DNA of 64,000 bases, taken from Muscardinus avellanarius. Lineage: Eukaryota; Chordata; Mammalia; Rodentia; Gliridae. Positions 52,817 through 59,274 of this stretch are shown piece after piece. The stretch's first letter is position 1. Each line of letters starts with the position of its first letter. Location of the stretch: contig OY726560.1 in NCBI GenBank assembly GCA_963383645.1, positions 84,602,593-84,666,592 on the forward strand, written 5' to 3'. The translations under genes were made by a program, and so were the position numbers. The notes under the pieces were generated by a model. That model saw only the letters and a program-made list of their open reading frames with translations, did no database searches and was not told where the DNA came from.

Positions 52817-55800
52817 GCCAAGCTACAACCCTAGCCCTTTATTTTTATTTTGAAACAGGGTCTCACTAGGTTGCTGAGGTTGCTGAGGCTGTCCTCAAAC
52901 CCGTGATCCTCTTGTCTCGGCCTCCCAAGTACTGGGATTACAAACATATGCCACCATGCCCAGCTAACATGTTTCTATTGGAGGATTTTTTTTAGGGATT
53001 TAAATACATGTTTAGTTGTTTTATTTTATTGGGTTTTTTTTGGGGGGGGGTCCTGGGGATTGAGCCCAGGAGTGTTTCAGTGTTTCACCTCTGAGCTACA
53101 CCCCAAGCCCTATTTTATTTTTTATTTTGAAACAGGGTCTCACTAAGTTGCAGATGGGGCCTCAGTTGTTGATGCTGGCAACTCTCAGTTGCTGAGAGGT
53201 TTCTAACTTAAGTCCTGTCTCAGCCTCCCAAGTAATGTGAATCCAAGTGTGATCCACCATGCCTGGCTGAAATACATACATTTTTATTATCAATAATGGG
53301 TAATAGGATAGGGATTACACACTTTTATCCTAGAAGTCGTTTTGTTTTATTTTGTATGAAGAGCATATCTCTAAAGAGGATATCTCTAAAATCTCCTTAA
53401 GTGGTGATTAAAACAGTTAATTTACATGTTGCCATTTTTGGCAGTAAGAAAACAAGTGATAAGGCTTTCCAGTTATTATTTTTTACTTTGAAGCTGACCA
53501 AGAGTTTTTGTTTTAGAAAATGTAAAGGGAATATCAAGGATTAAGTAAAGGAGGAAATGTTAGGTAAAATACTTTTTAAACTATGCAGCACAGTAACAGG
53601 TAGTAAGAATAGATAGAGGGCAGGTAGTTCGATAGGTCTTTCATAATCATGCTGAATGTAAATCAGGGAAAAAATTAGGAATAGATATATGACTAATGCA
53701 GCATATGTTTTATTTAATGGTGATGGGAATGCTAGAATTTCTGTGAAAGGATGCTGAAAACAAAAGGGGAAGAAAAAGCCTCTTAGTTACCAGTCTGTTA
53801 GGTTTCAGAAAACTAGTAGACTGTGTCTTTGGTCTTTCATTTTTATTATCTTCCTGAATTATGATTAGATTGTTACACTTTTTCAGTTTTGTTGAGTTCT
53901 AATAAGCTATATATAAACTTTATTTTTTGGTAATTTTTTTGTGCAGACTCAAAAGCCTCGAAAGTTTGACTGTGAACTTCCAGATATTTCATTAAAAGAT
54001 TTACAGTTTCTGCAATCATTCTGTCCTTCAGAAGTTCAGCCATTCCTCAGGTAAATGTCACTAGTATTTTTTACCTCAGTTATAACCTTAAAATGTTTCT
54101 TTCTTTCTTCCTTCTTTTCTTTTCTTTCCTTCTTTATTTTTGTGGTACTAGGGATGGAACCCATGGGCATTCTACCTCTGAGCTACACCCCCAGCCCTAT
54201 TTTTTTTTCTTTTTTTTCTTTGAAACAGTCTCAGTGAGTTGCAAAGGGCTTCACTAAGTATTAGCTGAGGCTGCCTGTGAACTGCAATCCTCCTGTCTTA
54301 GCCTCCCAAATGCTAGGATTACAAGCATATGCCACCACACCTGACTTTCAGTGTTTTAAGGATGTGAAAAAGAGTAACAGTATTCTTAAGAAGTGTTCAG
54401 CAAATGAAGATAAAGTAGATGAAAGTTAGTAGCTTTTTATGCAGTTTATTTTTCTAGTTTTTACTTGGTGTAGTGTTGAGAGGTTTCTAACTTAACTGAT
54501 AATGATTCAAGCTTCTTCAGATGTTCCTGGTATTGATTTAAGAGGGATTATGTTATTTTTGACATAGGGACATAATTTTTGGCAGTTATCTTTTGGTTAA
54601 GATATCAGAAGTCTAACATGTTTATATTCTGTTTCTTCAGGGTCCCTTTACTTTGTGACTTTGAACCTCTACACCAGCATGTACTTGCCCTCCATAATTT
54701 GGTAAAAGCAGCACAAAGTTTGGATGAAATGTCACAGACCATTACAGATCTACTGAATGAACAAAAGGCAAATCAAATTCTTTCAAATACTTCATCAGTG
54801 TAAGATGTATGTGTTGCTATAGCTCTTGAATATCTGTCTCTCTCTCTCTCTTCCAGGCGTCTGTAAGTCAGGCATCTCCACAGTCGGCTTCTTCTCCACG
54901 CCTGGAAAGTGCAGCAGGAGTTGCAACTACTACCTCACCAAGAACTCCTCCTCCTCTCACTGTTCAGGATCCCTTGTGTCCTGCAGTGTGTCCCCTAGAA
55001 GAATTATCTCCAGATAGTATTGATGCACATACATTTGATTTTGAAACTATCCCCCATCCAAATATAGAACAAACTATTCACCAAGTTTCTTTAGACTTGG
55101 ATTCATTAGCAGAAAGTCCTGAATCTGATTTTATGTCTGCTGTGAATGAGTTTGTAATAGAAGAAAATTTATCTTCTCCTAATCCTATAAGTGATCCACA
55201 AAGTCCAGAAATGATGGTGGAATCACTGTATTCATCAGTTATCAACGCAATAGATAGTAGACGTATGCAGGATACAAATACATGTGTTAAAGAGGATTTT
55301 GATGATCATGCTTCTCTGAATGTCCAGTTGGAAAAATGTAGAGTTGTTGCCCAAGACTCGCATTTCAGTATAAAAACCATCAAAGAAGACCTTTGCCACT
55401 TCAGAACATTTGTTCAAAAAGAACAATGTGATTTCTCAAATTCCTTAAAATGTACAGCATTAGAAATAAGAAACATTATTGAAAAAGTAAAATGTTCCCT
55501 AGAAATAACACTAAAAGAAAAACATCAAAAAGAACTACAGTCTTTAAAAAGTGAATATGAAGCTAAACTTGATGCACTACTAAAGGAGAGTGAAGAGAAT
55601 GAGAACAAAATTAAAAAACTGAAAGGAGACCTAGTATGCCTTGAAGGGGTTTTACAAAATAAAGACAATGAATTTGCTTTGGTTAAACATGAAAAAGAAG
55701 CTGTCATTTGTCTACAGAATGAAAAGGATCAGAAGTTGTTAGAGATGGAAACTCTAATGCACACTCAAAACTGTGAAATTAAAGAGCTGAAGCAGTCACG

Positions 55801-56757
55801 AGAGAGCGCATTAGAGGACTTGAAGAAGCTCCATGTTGAGAATGACGAGAAGATGGAGCTGCTGAGGGCAGAACTCCAGGGCTTGGAGCAGAGCCACCTG
55901 AAAGAACTAGAGGACACGCTGCACGTGAGGCACACCCAGGAGTTTGAAAAGGTCATGACAGACCACAGAGTTTCTTTGGAGAAATTGAAAGAAGAAAATC
56001 AACAAAGAATTGATCAGATAGAAGAGTCTCATGCAACAACCATCAAGGAAAAAGAACAGCAGCTGCAGGAATTGAAGCTCAAGGTTTCTGATTTGTCAGA
56101 CATGAGATGCAAGTTAGAGGTAGAACTTGCACTGAAGGAAGCAGAAACTGACGAAATAAAAATGTTGCTAGAAGAAAGCAAAACACAGCAGAAGGAAACT
56201 TTGAAATCTCTCCTTGAACAAGAGACCGAAAATTTGAGAACAGAAATAAGTAAACTAAACCAAAAGATTCAAGATAATAATGAAAATTATCAGGTAGGTT
56301 TAGCAGAGCTAAGTACTTTAATGACAATTGAAAAAGATCAGTGCATTTCAGAGTTAATTAGTAGACATGAAGAAGAATCTAATATACTTAAAGCTGAATT
56401 AGACAAAGTGACATTTTTGCATCACCAAGCTTTTGAAATTGAAAAAAATCTTAAGGAACAAATAGCTGAACTTCAGAGTAAGTTGGACTCAGAATTGAGT
56501 GCTCTTGAAAAACAAAAAGAAGAAAAAATCACCCAACAAGAAGAGAAATATGAAGCTATTATCCAGAACCTTGAGAAGGACAAAGAGAACTTGGTCATGA
56601 GCCATGAACAAGACAGAGAGCAACTAATTCAGAAGCTTAATTTTGAAAAAGATGAAGCTATTCTGGCTGCCCTAAAAGAATTTAAATTGGAAAGAGAAGT
56701 TGTTGAGAAAGAGTTATTAGAAAAAGTTAAACATCTTGAAAATCAAATAGCAAAAAG
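29543..56757 (+). CDS. RB1CC1: RB1CC1 / FIP200, autophagy scaffold: 13 spliced coding segments, 3' end outside the window
   Basis: RB1CC1 (FIP200, the functional counterpart of yeast Atg11/Atg17) is the cytosolic scaffold of the ULK1-ATG13-ATG101 kinase complex that starts autophagosome formation; it also binds selective-autophagy receptors through its C-terminal Claw. The segments are 29543-29613, 31062-31188, 31582-31752, 39282-39484, 42074-42500, 45910-46080, 51074-51258, 51470-51656, 51742-51823, 52131-52192, 53947-54050, 54641-54767 and 54857-56757. They sum to 3818 nt, 1272 codons plus 2 nt, of about 1590 in mammals. Residues 1-75 form a ubiquitin-like fold, 1-639 the ATG13-binding dimer region, 640-860 a Ser/Thr/Pro- and acid-rich linker, and about 860 onward coiled coil. 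No internal stop occurs and phases agree at all junctions. The rest of the coiled coil and the Claw lie beyond 64000. Confidence 0.98.
29614..30300. other. Intron 3 start, nothing recognised
   Basis: AT-rich; no named element. Confidence 0.3.
30316..30432 (-). mobile_element. Old B1/7SL-like monomer
   Basis: 'acaaattgctcaggccggcc' to 'tgtttcaccatcacctggct'; no ID part. More diverged than the dimers, so probably an older layer. Confidence 0.65.
30485..30671 (-). mobile_element. Dimeric SINE
   Basis: 'gctggagcttgaactcagag' to 'gtgccaccacacccggc'. Confidence 0.87.
30708..30915 (-). mobile_element. Dimeric SINE, short-middle form
   Basis: Has the form II 'gtctcttaagccagct' step but a form I-like 'ggatggaacccagggg' ID part, so it may be an intermediate. 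Confidence 0.9.
31062..31188 (+). CDS. RB1CC1: RB1CC1 exon 4 (residues 24-66)
   Basis: 127 nt between an AAG acceptor and donor ACG|GTATGT. It completes most of the ubiquitin-like fold; the reading [15 protein letters not shown] is as expected for FIP200. Ends in phase 0. A SINE begins only 25 bases after the donor. Confidence 0.97.
31212..31425 (-). mobile_element. Dimeric SINE, form III
   Basis: 'ttttgtggtactgaagatgg' to 'gtgcgccaccacacccagct'. Confidence 0.92.
31582..31752 (+). CDS. RB1CC1: RB1CC1 exon 5 (residues 67-123)
   Basis: 171 nt, acceptor AATATAG, donor GTG|GTAAGA. It encodes the [16 protein letters not shown] part and the following acidic linker of the N-terminal region; phase 0 at both ends. 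Confidence 0.97.
31753..32400. other. Intron 5 start, nothing recognised
   Basis: AT-rich; no named element. Confidence 0.3.
32402..32847 (-). mobile_element. SINE interrupted by a younger SINE
   Basis: An ID-like part (32402-32470) and its B1 half (32722-32845) are separated by a fresh form I dimer (32522-32720) with AT-rich run before it. 'tattttattt' borders both sides of the insert. Confidence 0.85.
32848..33205. other. Intron 5 sequence, nothing recognised
   Basis: AT-rich, no named element. Confidence 0.3.
33206..33418 (+). mobile_element. Dimeric SINE
   Basis: 'aatgttgtggtggcagaagc' to 'atccctagtaccacacacaa'. Confidence 0.88.
33842..34210 (+). mobile_element. Two dimeric SINEs head to tail
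   Basis: First copy 33842-34022 with A-run to 34039; second 34042-34206, more diverged, with an inserted (TA)n near 34155. Confidence 0.87.
34211..34312. repeat. Compound GA / GACA / GACG microsatellite
   Basis: A (GA)n run of about 20 units turns into (GACA)n, then (GACG)n and GAACGAAC, each step one base change away. It grows out of the A-rich tail of the SINE before it. Confidence 0.95.
34540..34865 (-). mobile_element. Old L1 3'-end fragment
   Basis: Wording such as 'ttacataaatggaatcatga', 'ttctgttgtataaatatgcc' and 'ggagtacataactagggtat' follows the antisense 3' region of ancient mammalian L1s. Clearly older than the L1 at 46.4 kb. Confidence 0.6.
34897..35108 (+). mobile_element. Dimeric SINE, form I
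   Basis: 'tcgcctggtatggtggtgcg' to 'cctccccagtaccaccaaaa'. Flanks 'aaagtagtcatat' occur on both sides, a clean target-site duplication. Confidence 0.93.
35213..35327 (-). mobile_element. B1-like half
   Basis: 'ttttgaaacagggtgtcact' to 'tgcaccaccacatctgg'; ID part lost. Confidence 0.75.
35328..36690. other. Intron 5 sequence, nothing recognised
   Basis: About 1.36 kb. The 117-codon open stretch at 36085-36438 and its antisense partner show no domain or coding bias that I can support. Confidence 0.35.
36700..37225 (-). mobile_element. Possible old L1 fragment
   Basis: T-rich antisense tracts such as 'gatatgatgcctctgttata' and 'ttttgtgtttcaagaagttt' resemble worn L1 3' sequence. Weak. Confidence 0.35.
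37231..37432 (+). mobile_element. Dimeric SINE, diverged
   Basis: 'atgcagggcatggtggcata' to 'taattcctagtattaaaag'. Confidence 0.82.
37433..38210. other. Intron 5 sequence, nothing recognised
   Basis: T-rich; no named element. Confidence 0.3.
38213..38398 (-). mobile_element. Dimeric SINE, form II
   Basis: Fresh copy: 'ggtactggggttcctagaaa' to 'gccaccacacccggc'. Confidence 0.94.
38400..38690 (-). mobile_element. Possible L1 3'-end fragment
   Basis: 'taatgcattatagtctcaca' and 'cttcccccacctcctcattt' recall rodent L1 3' UTR text read antisense. Confidence 0.4.
38737..38948 (+). mobile_element. Dimeric SINE
   Basis: 'tgctgggcatggtggtgcac' to 'gcatccccagtacctcaaaa'. Confidence 0.92.
39282..39484 (+). 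CDS. RB1CC1: RB1CC1 exon 6 (residues 124-191)
   Basis: 203 nt, acceptor AATATAG, donor CTCA|GTATGT. It gives [20 protein letters not shown] and the helical ATG13-binding region; ends in phase 2. Reading through the donor would stop after four codons. Confidence 0.97.
39644..39688. repeat. (CA)n then (TG)n low-complexity tract
   Basis: An interrupted CA run (acacacacacgcacgcatgc) flips to TG, an inverted pair able to form a small hairpin. Confidence 0.85.
39687..39887 (-). mobile_element. Dimeric SINE, form III
   Basis: 'tactggggatggaacccagg' to 'gtgcaccaccacacctggc'. Confidence 0.93.
40126..40439 (+). pseudogene. RB1CC1: Partial copy of RB1CC1 exon 7 inside intron 6, split by a SINE
   Basis: Bases 40126-40190 and 40385-40439 repeat the first part of exon 7 (42108-42216). 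I count 2 mismatches over 50 bases in the left block (after a 4-base agtg insertion) and 3 over 55 in the right block. A form II SINE with a gattctt duplication splits the copy. Weaker likeness may run left to about 40100 ('ttttagg'), taking in the exon's acceptor side. Sequence on either side does not match the flanks of exon 7, so this is a short local duplication and not a whole-intron one. The copy is broken and cannot serve as an exon in its present form. Confidence 0.9.
40191..40384 (-). mobile_element. Dimeric SINE, form II, inside the exon 7 copy
   Basis: Long T-run, 'ggtactggggtttcttgaaa' to 'gtgcaccaccacgcctggca'. Target-site duplication gattctt at 40184-40190 and 40385-40391. Confidence 0.94.
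40573..41060 (-). mobile_element. Two diverged SINEs
   Basis: One at 40580-40740 ('ggagtactggggatcaaccc' to 'gtgtgccaccacacccagct'), one at 40902-41058 ('gtctcatgcattctacctct' to 'agaaccaccatgcccagac'), with a long T-run between. Confidence 0.82.
41061..41356. other. Intron 6 sequence, nothing recognised
   Basis: AT-rich. Confidence 0.3.
41357..41590 (-). mobile_element. Dimeric SINE, form III, with internal repeats
   Basis: Steps 'ctcactgactgagttgcaga' and a doubled 'aggcctcactaag' show small internal duplications. 'cttaatgaagttttgat' right and 'ctttatgaagtttttt' left are the target-site duplication. Confidence 0.93.
41649..41864 (-). mobile_element. Dimeric SINE, form I
   Basis: 'gtgtggtattgggggcggaa' to 'gggacaccatgcccagct'; flanked by 'ttagctttattttt' and 'ttagctttacttta'. 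Confidence 0.93.
42074..42500 (+). CDS. RB1CC1: RB1CC1 exon 7 (residues 191-333)
   Basis: 427 nt, acceptor TTTTAAG, donor AGCAGG|GTAAGT, phase 0 at the end. It holds the [20 protein letters not shown] helix, a Ser/Thr-rich acidic loop (about residues 215-290) and the conserved [20 protein letters not shown] segment. The loop is visibly the least conserved part of the N-terminal region against what I know of mammalian FIP200. Its first 110 bases are copied in intron 6. Confidence 0.97.
42501..43380. other. Intron 7 start, nothing recognised
   Basis: About 0.9 kb AT-rich. Confidence 0.3.
43383..43470 (-). mobile_element. L1 3'-end fragment
   Basis: 'cattgtaatcatacatttta' and 'tggtgttcaagctggtagaa' parallel the fragments near 28.7 and 29.2 kb. 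Confidence 0.45.
43506..43690 (+). mobile_element. SINE with a long-loop ID part, diverged
   Basis: B1-like start 'tggctggccacagtggccct', then an ID half with 'gagcacttgtttggcattgg', the monomer-type loop. Confidence 0.75.
43691..44880. other. Intron 7 sequence, nothing recognised
   Basis: About 1.2 kb with no named element. Confidence 0.3.
44884..45088 (+). mobile_element. Dimeric SINE, form II
   Basis: Very fresh: 'agccgggcgtggtggcgcac' to 'aggaaccccagtaccaccaa'; 'aaactatgcttaa' on the left and 'aaactatgcttaat' on the right are the target-site duplication. Confidence 0.95.
45089..45909. other. Intron 7 end, nothing recognised
   Basis: No named element; ends in the exon 8 acceptor. Confidence 0.3.
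45910..46080 (+). CDS. RB1CC1: RB1CC1 exon 8 (residues 334-390)
   Basis: 171 nt, acceptor CATTTAG, donor CTCAG|GTACTT; phase 0 at both ends. Helical segment with [20 protein letters not shown], part of the C-shaped dimer arm. Confidence 0.97.
46417..46431. repeat. Left target-site duplication of the L1
   Basis: cacaatggcaaattt recurs exactly at 48319-48333. Confidence 0.9.
46432..48318 (-). mobile_element. Twin-primed (5'-inverted) L1 insertion
   Basis: The left part (46432 to about 47397) is the 3' end of an L1 read antisense: short A tail, 3' UTR and the C-terminal end of ORF2. The right part (about 47402-48318) is the ORF2 stretch just upstream, late reverse transcriptase onward, but in + orientation. 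Head-on joining of adjacent L1 parts with a 15-bp target-site duplication at the outer ends is what twin priming produces. The ORF2 frame in the right part is open over 198 codons (47367-47963) with a stop after 'cagatatactgacc', and long open stretches follow, so the insertion is fairly young. It sits in intron 8, mostly antisense to RB1CC1. Confidence 0.93.
48319..48333. repeat. Right target-site duplication of the L1
   Basis: Exact match to 46417-46431; RB1CC1 intron sequence resumes after it. Confidence 0.9.
48632..48870 (-). mobile_element. SINE, diverged
   Basis: 'ggagtttagccctaggagtg' to 'gtgggcaccacacctagct'. Confidence 0.8.
48899..49105 (-). mobile_element. Dimeric SINE, form I
   Basis: 'gttggtgctgggggtgaaac' to 'cctccatgccctcccggct'. 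Confidence 0.93.
49128..49325 (-). mobile_element. Dimeric SINE, form II
   Basis: 'gtactggggttcctggaagc' to 'caccacgcccggcc'; its middle has an unusual (GC)n insert 'gggcgcgcgcgcggct'. Confidence 0.94.
49373..49585 (-). mobile_element. Dimeric SINE, form III
   Basis: 'ggggtctggggatgcaatcc' to 'gtaccaccacgctcggcc', with a short internal duplication around 'gcgaaccaggtccgcaaacc'. Confidence 0.93.
49742..49947 (-). mobile_element. Dimeric SINE, form II-like
   Basis: T-run, 'ggtactggggatggggatgg', the short middle 'ctcctaatccagcgaggct', end 'gcgccaccacacctggc'. 'aaaattcctt' and 'aaaatttctt' flank it. Confidence 0.93.
49950..51073. other. Intron 8 end, nothing recognised
   Basis: About 1.1 kb AT-rich, no named element. 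Confidence 0.3.
51074..51258 (+). CDS. RB1CC1: RB1CC1 exon 9 (residues 391-452)
   Basis: 185 nt, acceptor TCAAAG, donor CTGAA|GTAAGT, phase 2 at the end. Encodes [20 protein letters not shown] and the following long helix. Confidence 0.97.
51470..51656 (+). CDS. RB1CC1: RB1CC1 exon 10 (residues 452-514)
   Basis: 187 nt, acceptor TTATAG, donor AGAGAG|GTATGC. Gives [20 protein letters not shown] and the [20 protein letters not shown] helix. Intron 9 is only 211 nt. Confidence 0.97.
51742..51823 (+). CDS. RB1CC1: RB1CC1 exon 11 (residues 515-542)
   Basis: 82 nt, acceptor CTCCTAG, donor TTTA|GTAAGC. The donor falls inside an Arg codon completed by GG of exon 12. Intron 10 is 85 nt, about as short as mammalian introns get. 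Confidence 0.96.
52131..52192 (+). CDS. RB1CC1: RB1CC1 exon 12 (residues 542-562)
   Basis: 62 nt, acceptor ATACAG, donor TTTTGT|GTATGT. A small exon for [20 protein letters not shown] plus Cys; the basic, aromatic run precedes the proposed nuclear localisation region. Confidence 0.95.
52193..52775. other. Intron 12 start, nothing recognised
   Basis: A T-run and C-run near 52478-52502 only. Confidence 0.3.
52778..53270 (-). mobile_element. Two dimeric SINEs
   Basis: First 52778-52966 after a long T-run, its ID part cut short; second 53035-53268 with a G-run 'tttttggggggggg' at its front and a rearranged middle (a 'ctcagttg' step repeated). Confidence 0.88.
53271..53940. other. Intron 12 end, nothing recognised
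   Basis: About 0.67 kb, no named element. Confidence 0.3.
53947..54050 (+). CDS. RB1CC1: RB1CC1 exon 13 (residues 563-597)
   Basis: 104 nt, acceptor GTGCAG, donor CTCAG|GTAAAT, phase 2. Encodes [20 protein letters not shown], with the PRKF basic patch reported as part of a nuclear signal, and the [12 protein letters not shown] helix. Confidence 0.97.
54091..54350 (-). mobile_element. TTTC-rich tract and form III SINE
   Basis: A (TTTC)n-like run (54091-54135) is the decayed tail of the SINE at 54137-54346, which reads 'gtggtactagggatggaacc' to 'gccaccacacctgact'. A second 'ttttttctttttttctttga' lies within. Confidence 0.9.
54641..54767 (+). CDS. RB1CC1: RB1CC1 exon 14 (residues 597-639)
   Basis: 127 nt, acceptor TTCTTCAG. 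The coding match runs to AAAAG at 54767, and the next bases are GCAAAT, so the donor must be GC. Encodes [20 protein letters not shown] and the last helix of the N-terminal domain; phase 0. Confidence 0.95.
54768..54856 (+). other. RB1CC1: 89-nt GC-AG intron 14
   Basis: Begins GCAAAT and ends in a CT-rich tract with CTTCCAG. Only this GC donor keeps frame with exon 15 (Gln-Lys|Ala-Ser). A GTAAGA at 54800 is a better donor by consensus, but it adds 32 nt and shifts frame. GC-AG introns are a known minor class spliced by the major spliceosome. Confidence 0.88.
54857..56757 (+). CDS. RB1CC1: RB1CC1 exon 15, large linker and coiled-coil exon (residues 640-1273)
   Basis: 1901 nt with no stop; acceptor CTTCCAG, donor AAAAAG|GTAAGA. 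The first 220 residues are Ser/Thr/Pro- and acid-rich: a run of SP/TP sites ('SASSPR', 'TSPRTPPPL'), then [10 protein letters not shown], which has the look of a FFAT motif for VAP binding, then further SP sites. From about residue 860 the protein turns into Lys/Glu/Leu-rich heptads through to the end, the long coiled coil. It ends with two bases of a codon. The donor keeps the frame needed for the next exon. Confidence 0.98.
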
Positions 56758-57840
56758 GTAAGAATTAAGTTTAGTCTGCAATTATAAAATTAAAATACTG
56801 GTGATTCAGATATGCCTGTGTAATCATACCACTTTGATTTATTCATTTACCTCAGGTGAATGTAGCAGTTGGGATGTTTTTATAAAGTAACAACTTTACA
56901 TTTTAAATAGGAATTCTTGCAAAGATTATTAAAATAATAGACTATATAAATCCATTTAGTAACTTAAAGATCAATATTTTGTTTTCAGAAAATTTGAAAT
57001 ATTTTAAGGAGATTCTTTTTTCTTATAATTAATAACTTTCAGGTTTACAAAATGCTTCCATTGAAAATTATTTTTGTTCTCAATTTTATATGCATGTATT
57101 AAAGAGTTCAAAATTTCCTTTGAATATTGTTTTGAAAAGACTCAACTAAGATTGGGAATATGTAGTTTTTGTTACTGTTATTTTCTTTATTATACTTTCA
57201 GTTATTTTTTCTGTGGTTGGAAAGATAATGTTTTGAAATTCCAGGTTTGATGATGTGATTGTAGGTTGCTTTGTTTTGCATTTTTATCATTGTTATTGTC
57301 TGATATTACTGCCTGTTGATCACAGAAGATGGTTTTTAGTACTTCTCCTTTTAAAAAATTGTGACGAGATTTTGTGGCCCAATAAACAGTTTCTAGAACA
57401 TAATAAGTCCTATCATTAATTCCTCTTAAGTGAATATACTTATAGGCATACATACACATATACACATAGAAAAATATATTAAACCTCTTGCCTTTTCACA
57501 TGTAAACAGTTTCATGGGATTAACTATCTGCTATATAATACATATATTGGTGTACAGTTAAACTTACCCCTTCTGGTATTTTAGGGGGATTAAAGGATTT
57601 AATAGAGGAATTAGGGCCTGCATGAATATGTCCAGACTAGAGGAAGTGGAGTCAGTGCTAAGGGAAGCTTGTCAAAGACCAGAGCTAGATAATAAGCACA
57701 GGTTATATTGAACTATTTCTGTTGGGGAAAAGAGGCTTCAGGATCGAACTGGGGTGGATTCTGGGTACAGAATAGACAAATTGAAATTTATAGCCAGGGA
57801 GTATGTTGGGAATCAGCGGAGGAAATTGCTAAGAGAAAAA
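56758..57840. other. Intron 15 start, nothing recognised
   Basis: About 1.1 kb AT-rich, no named element. Confidence 0.3.
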
Positions 57841-57842
57841 AT

Positions 57843-58340
57843 CTGAGCCAGGCATTGTGGCACGTGCCTGTAATTCATATTACTTACAAGGCTGAGACTG
57901 GAAGATCACAAGTTCTAAGCCAGCCTCAACAACTTAGCAAGACTGTCTCAAAATAAGAAAGGATAGGGGTAGATCAGAGGTAGAATGCCCCTAGGTTCAA
58001 TCCTAGTGCCAAAAAAAAAATGAAAGAGAAAGCATCTGGCGTGCACCTGTAATCCCATCTAATTAGCAGGCTAAGGAAGGAGTCTTCTAAGTTTGAGACC
58101 TCTTCAACTTTACATAACCCTGTCTCAAAAGGGATGGGACTATGTTAAAACTCTTTCCTGGTATGCACGAAGCCCCATGTTCAACTCCCAATACCAATCC
58201 ATAAAGAAGGTTTAAGACCTCTGTAACTTAGTAAAGCCTTCTCTCAAAATTAAAAAGGGTTGAGACTATGTTAGAATTCTTGACTACTATGCATGAAGAC
58301 ACACATTCAACCCCCAGTACCATTCCAAAAAGAAAGAAAA
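57843..58340 (+). mobile_element. Two SINEs and an ID-like tail piece
   Basis: 57843-58012 ('agccaggcattgtggcacgt' to 'ttcaatcctagtgccaaaa'), then 58028-58200 with a monomer-type ID loop, then 58205-58335, a repeat of the second's ID half ('gttgagactatgttagaatt' beside 'gatgggactatgttaaaact'). Confidence 0.8.
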
Positions 58341-58352
58341 CATTAGAAGTGA

Positions 58353-58508
58353 GAAGGATTCTGTCCAAACTGATCTAACAGGCTTCTTACTTAAGGCAGG
58401 TAATGATGCTAAATATATCAGGGGTAGGGAATGAGGAATTTCAACAAATATTGAAAGGATGACCACATACCAAGGGTGAAGAATTCTCTAAACTGACTTA
58501 CCAGATTT
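58353..58508. repeat. Local duplication, copy 1
   Basis: 'gaaggattctgtccaaactg' opens both copies. The last 87 bases (from 'gggtagggaatgaggaattt' to 'gacttaccagattt') match copy 2 at 59188-59274 without a mismatch that I can find. Copy 1 keeps about 45 extra bases in the middle. Confidence 0.95.
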
Positions 58509-58559
58509 TGTGCTATAGCTGGGAAATTAGCCTGACCAGAAGAGTTGCCAAGGTGTGGA

Positions 58560-59150
58560 GGCCCAGAGGGCCTAGAAAAGTCCAACAAAAGTTTAGTTGA
58601 GTCTGTCAATCTGTAAGTGAAATATTAGGAAATTAGACTGAAGCACTCACCAAAGCCGATGGTTCTCCCTGCCTCGCTGGGAAGCTGCTACACCACTCAA
58701 GAATCTCTTCAAGACAGTGATGTCTGGCTTAATCTGCAGCATGAGGTCATAGTTCTCAGTTACTTGCCAGGAGCCCACTGTGAGATTGGATCTAGCTATA
58801 ATCACCTCTGGAGAATGAGCCTGGGCTTCTCTTCCACCTTCCAAATCTTGCAGGTGTTTTTTACATAGGCAGACTGTATAGAGGATGCCAGGAAATGTAA
58901 AATATCTGCATTGGAGTATATATGAGATCAAGGAAGGGAGCAGTCAGTATAGCACTGCATCTATCTCTTTTGCCCATAATGAACTTTCAAATAAAAACAC
59001 AGCAATGACTTGTTTGATGTGATGCAACCTAATCTCATTGTATAACCTCAGGTGTGCTTAATCTCTCTTCAAAAGGTAAGGCTCAAATTCATGTCCTGCT
59101 AGCCCAGATTCAAGTTGGATTAATATGTATACCTTAATTACCAGTCTTTA
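58560..59150. other. Unassigned, mildly coding-looking stretch between the duplicated blocks
   Basis: On the minus strand 58931-58647 is open for 94 codons with ordinary protein-like composition, but I recognise no domain. It might be a worn retroelement part. Confidence 0.3.
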
Positions 59151-59158
59151 TTTCTGTA

Positions 59159-59274
59159 GAAGGATTCTGTCCAAACTGATGTATATCGGGTAGGGAATGA
59201 GGAATTTCAACAAATATTGAAAGGATGACCACATACCAAGGGTGAAGAATTCTCTAAACTGACTTACCAGATTT
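59159..59274. repeat. Local duplication, copy 2
   Basis: Direct copy of 58353-58508 lacking its middle; the deletion lies between 'ccaaactgat' and 'gggtaggga'. Confidence 0.95.

Noticed and set aside
54826..55017. Serine-rich frame overlapping the start of exon 15
   Set aside because: It is the wrong frame of RB1CC1 exon 15; the correct frame joins exon 14 and continues for 1901 nt.
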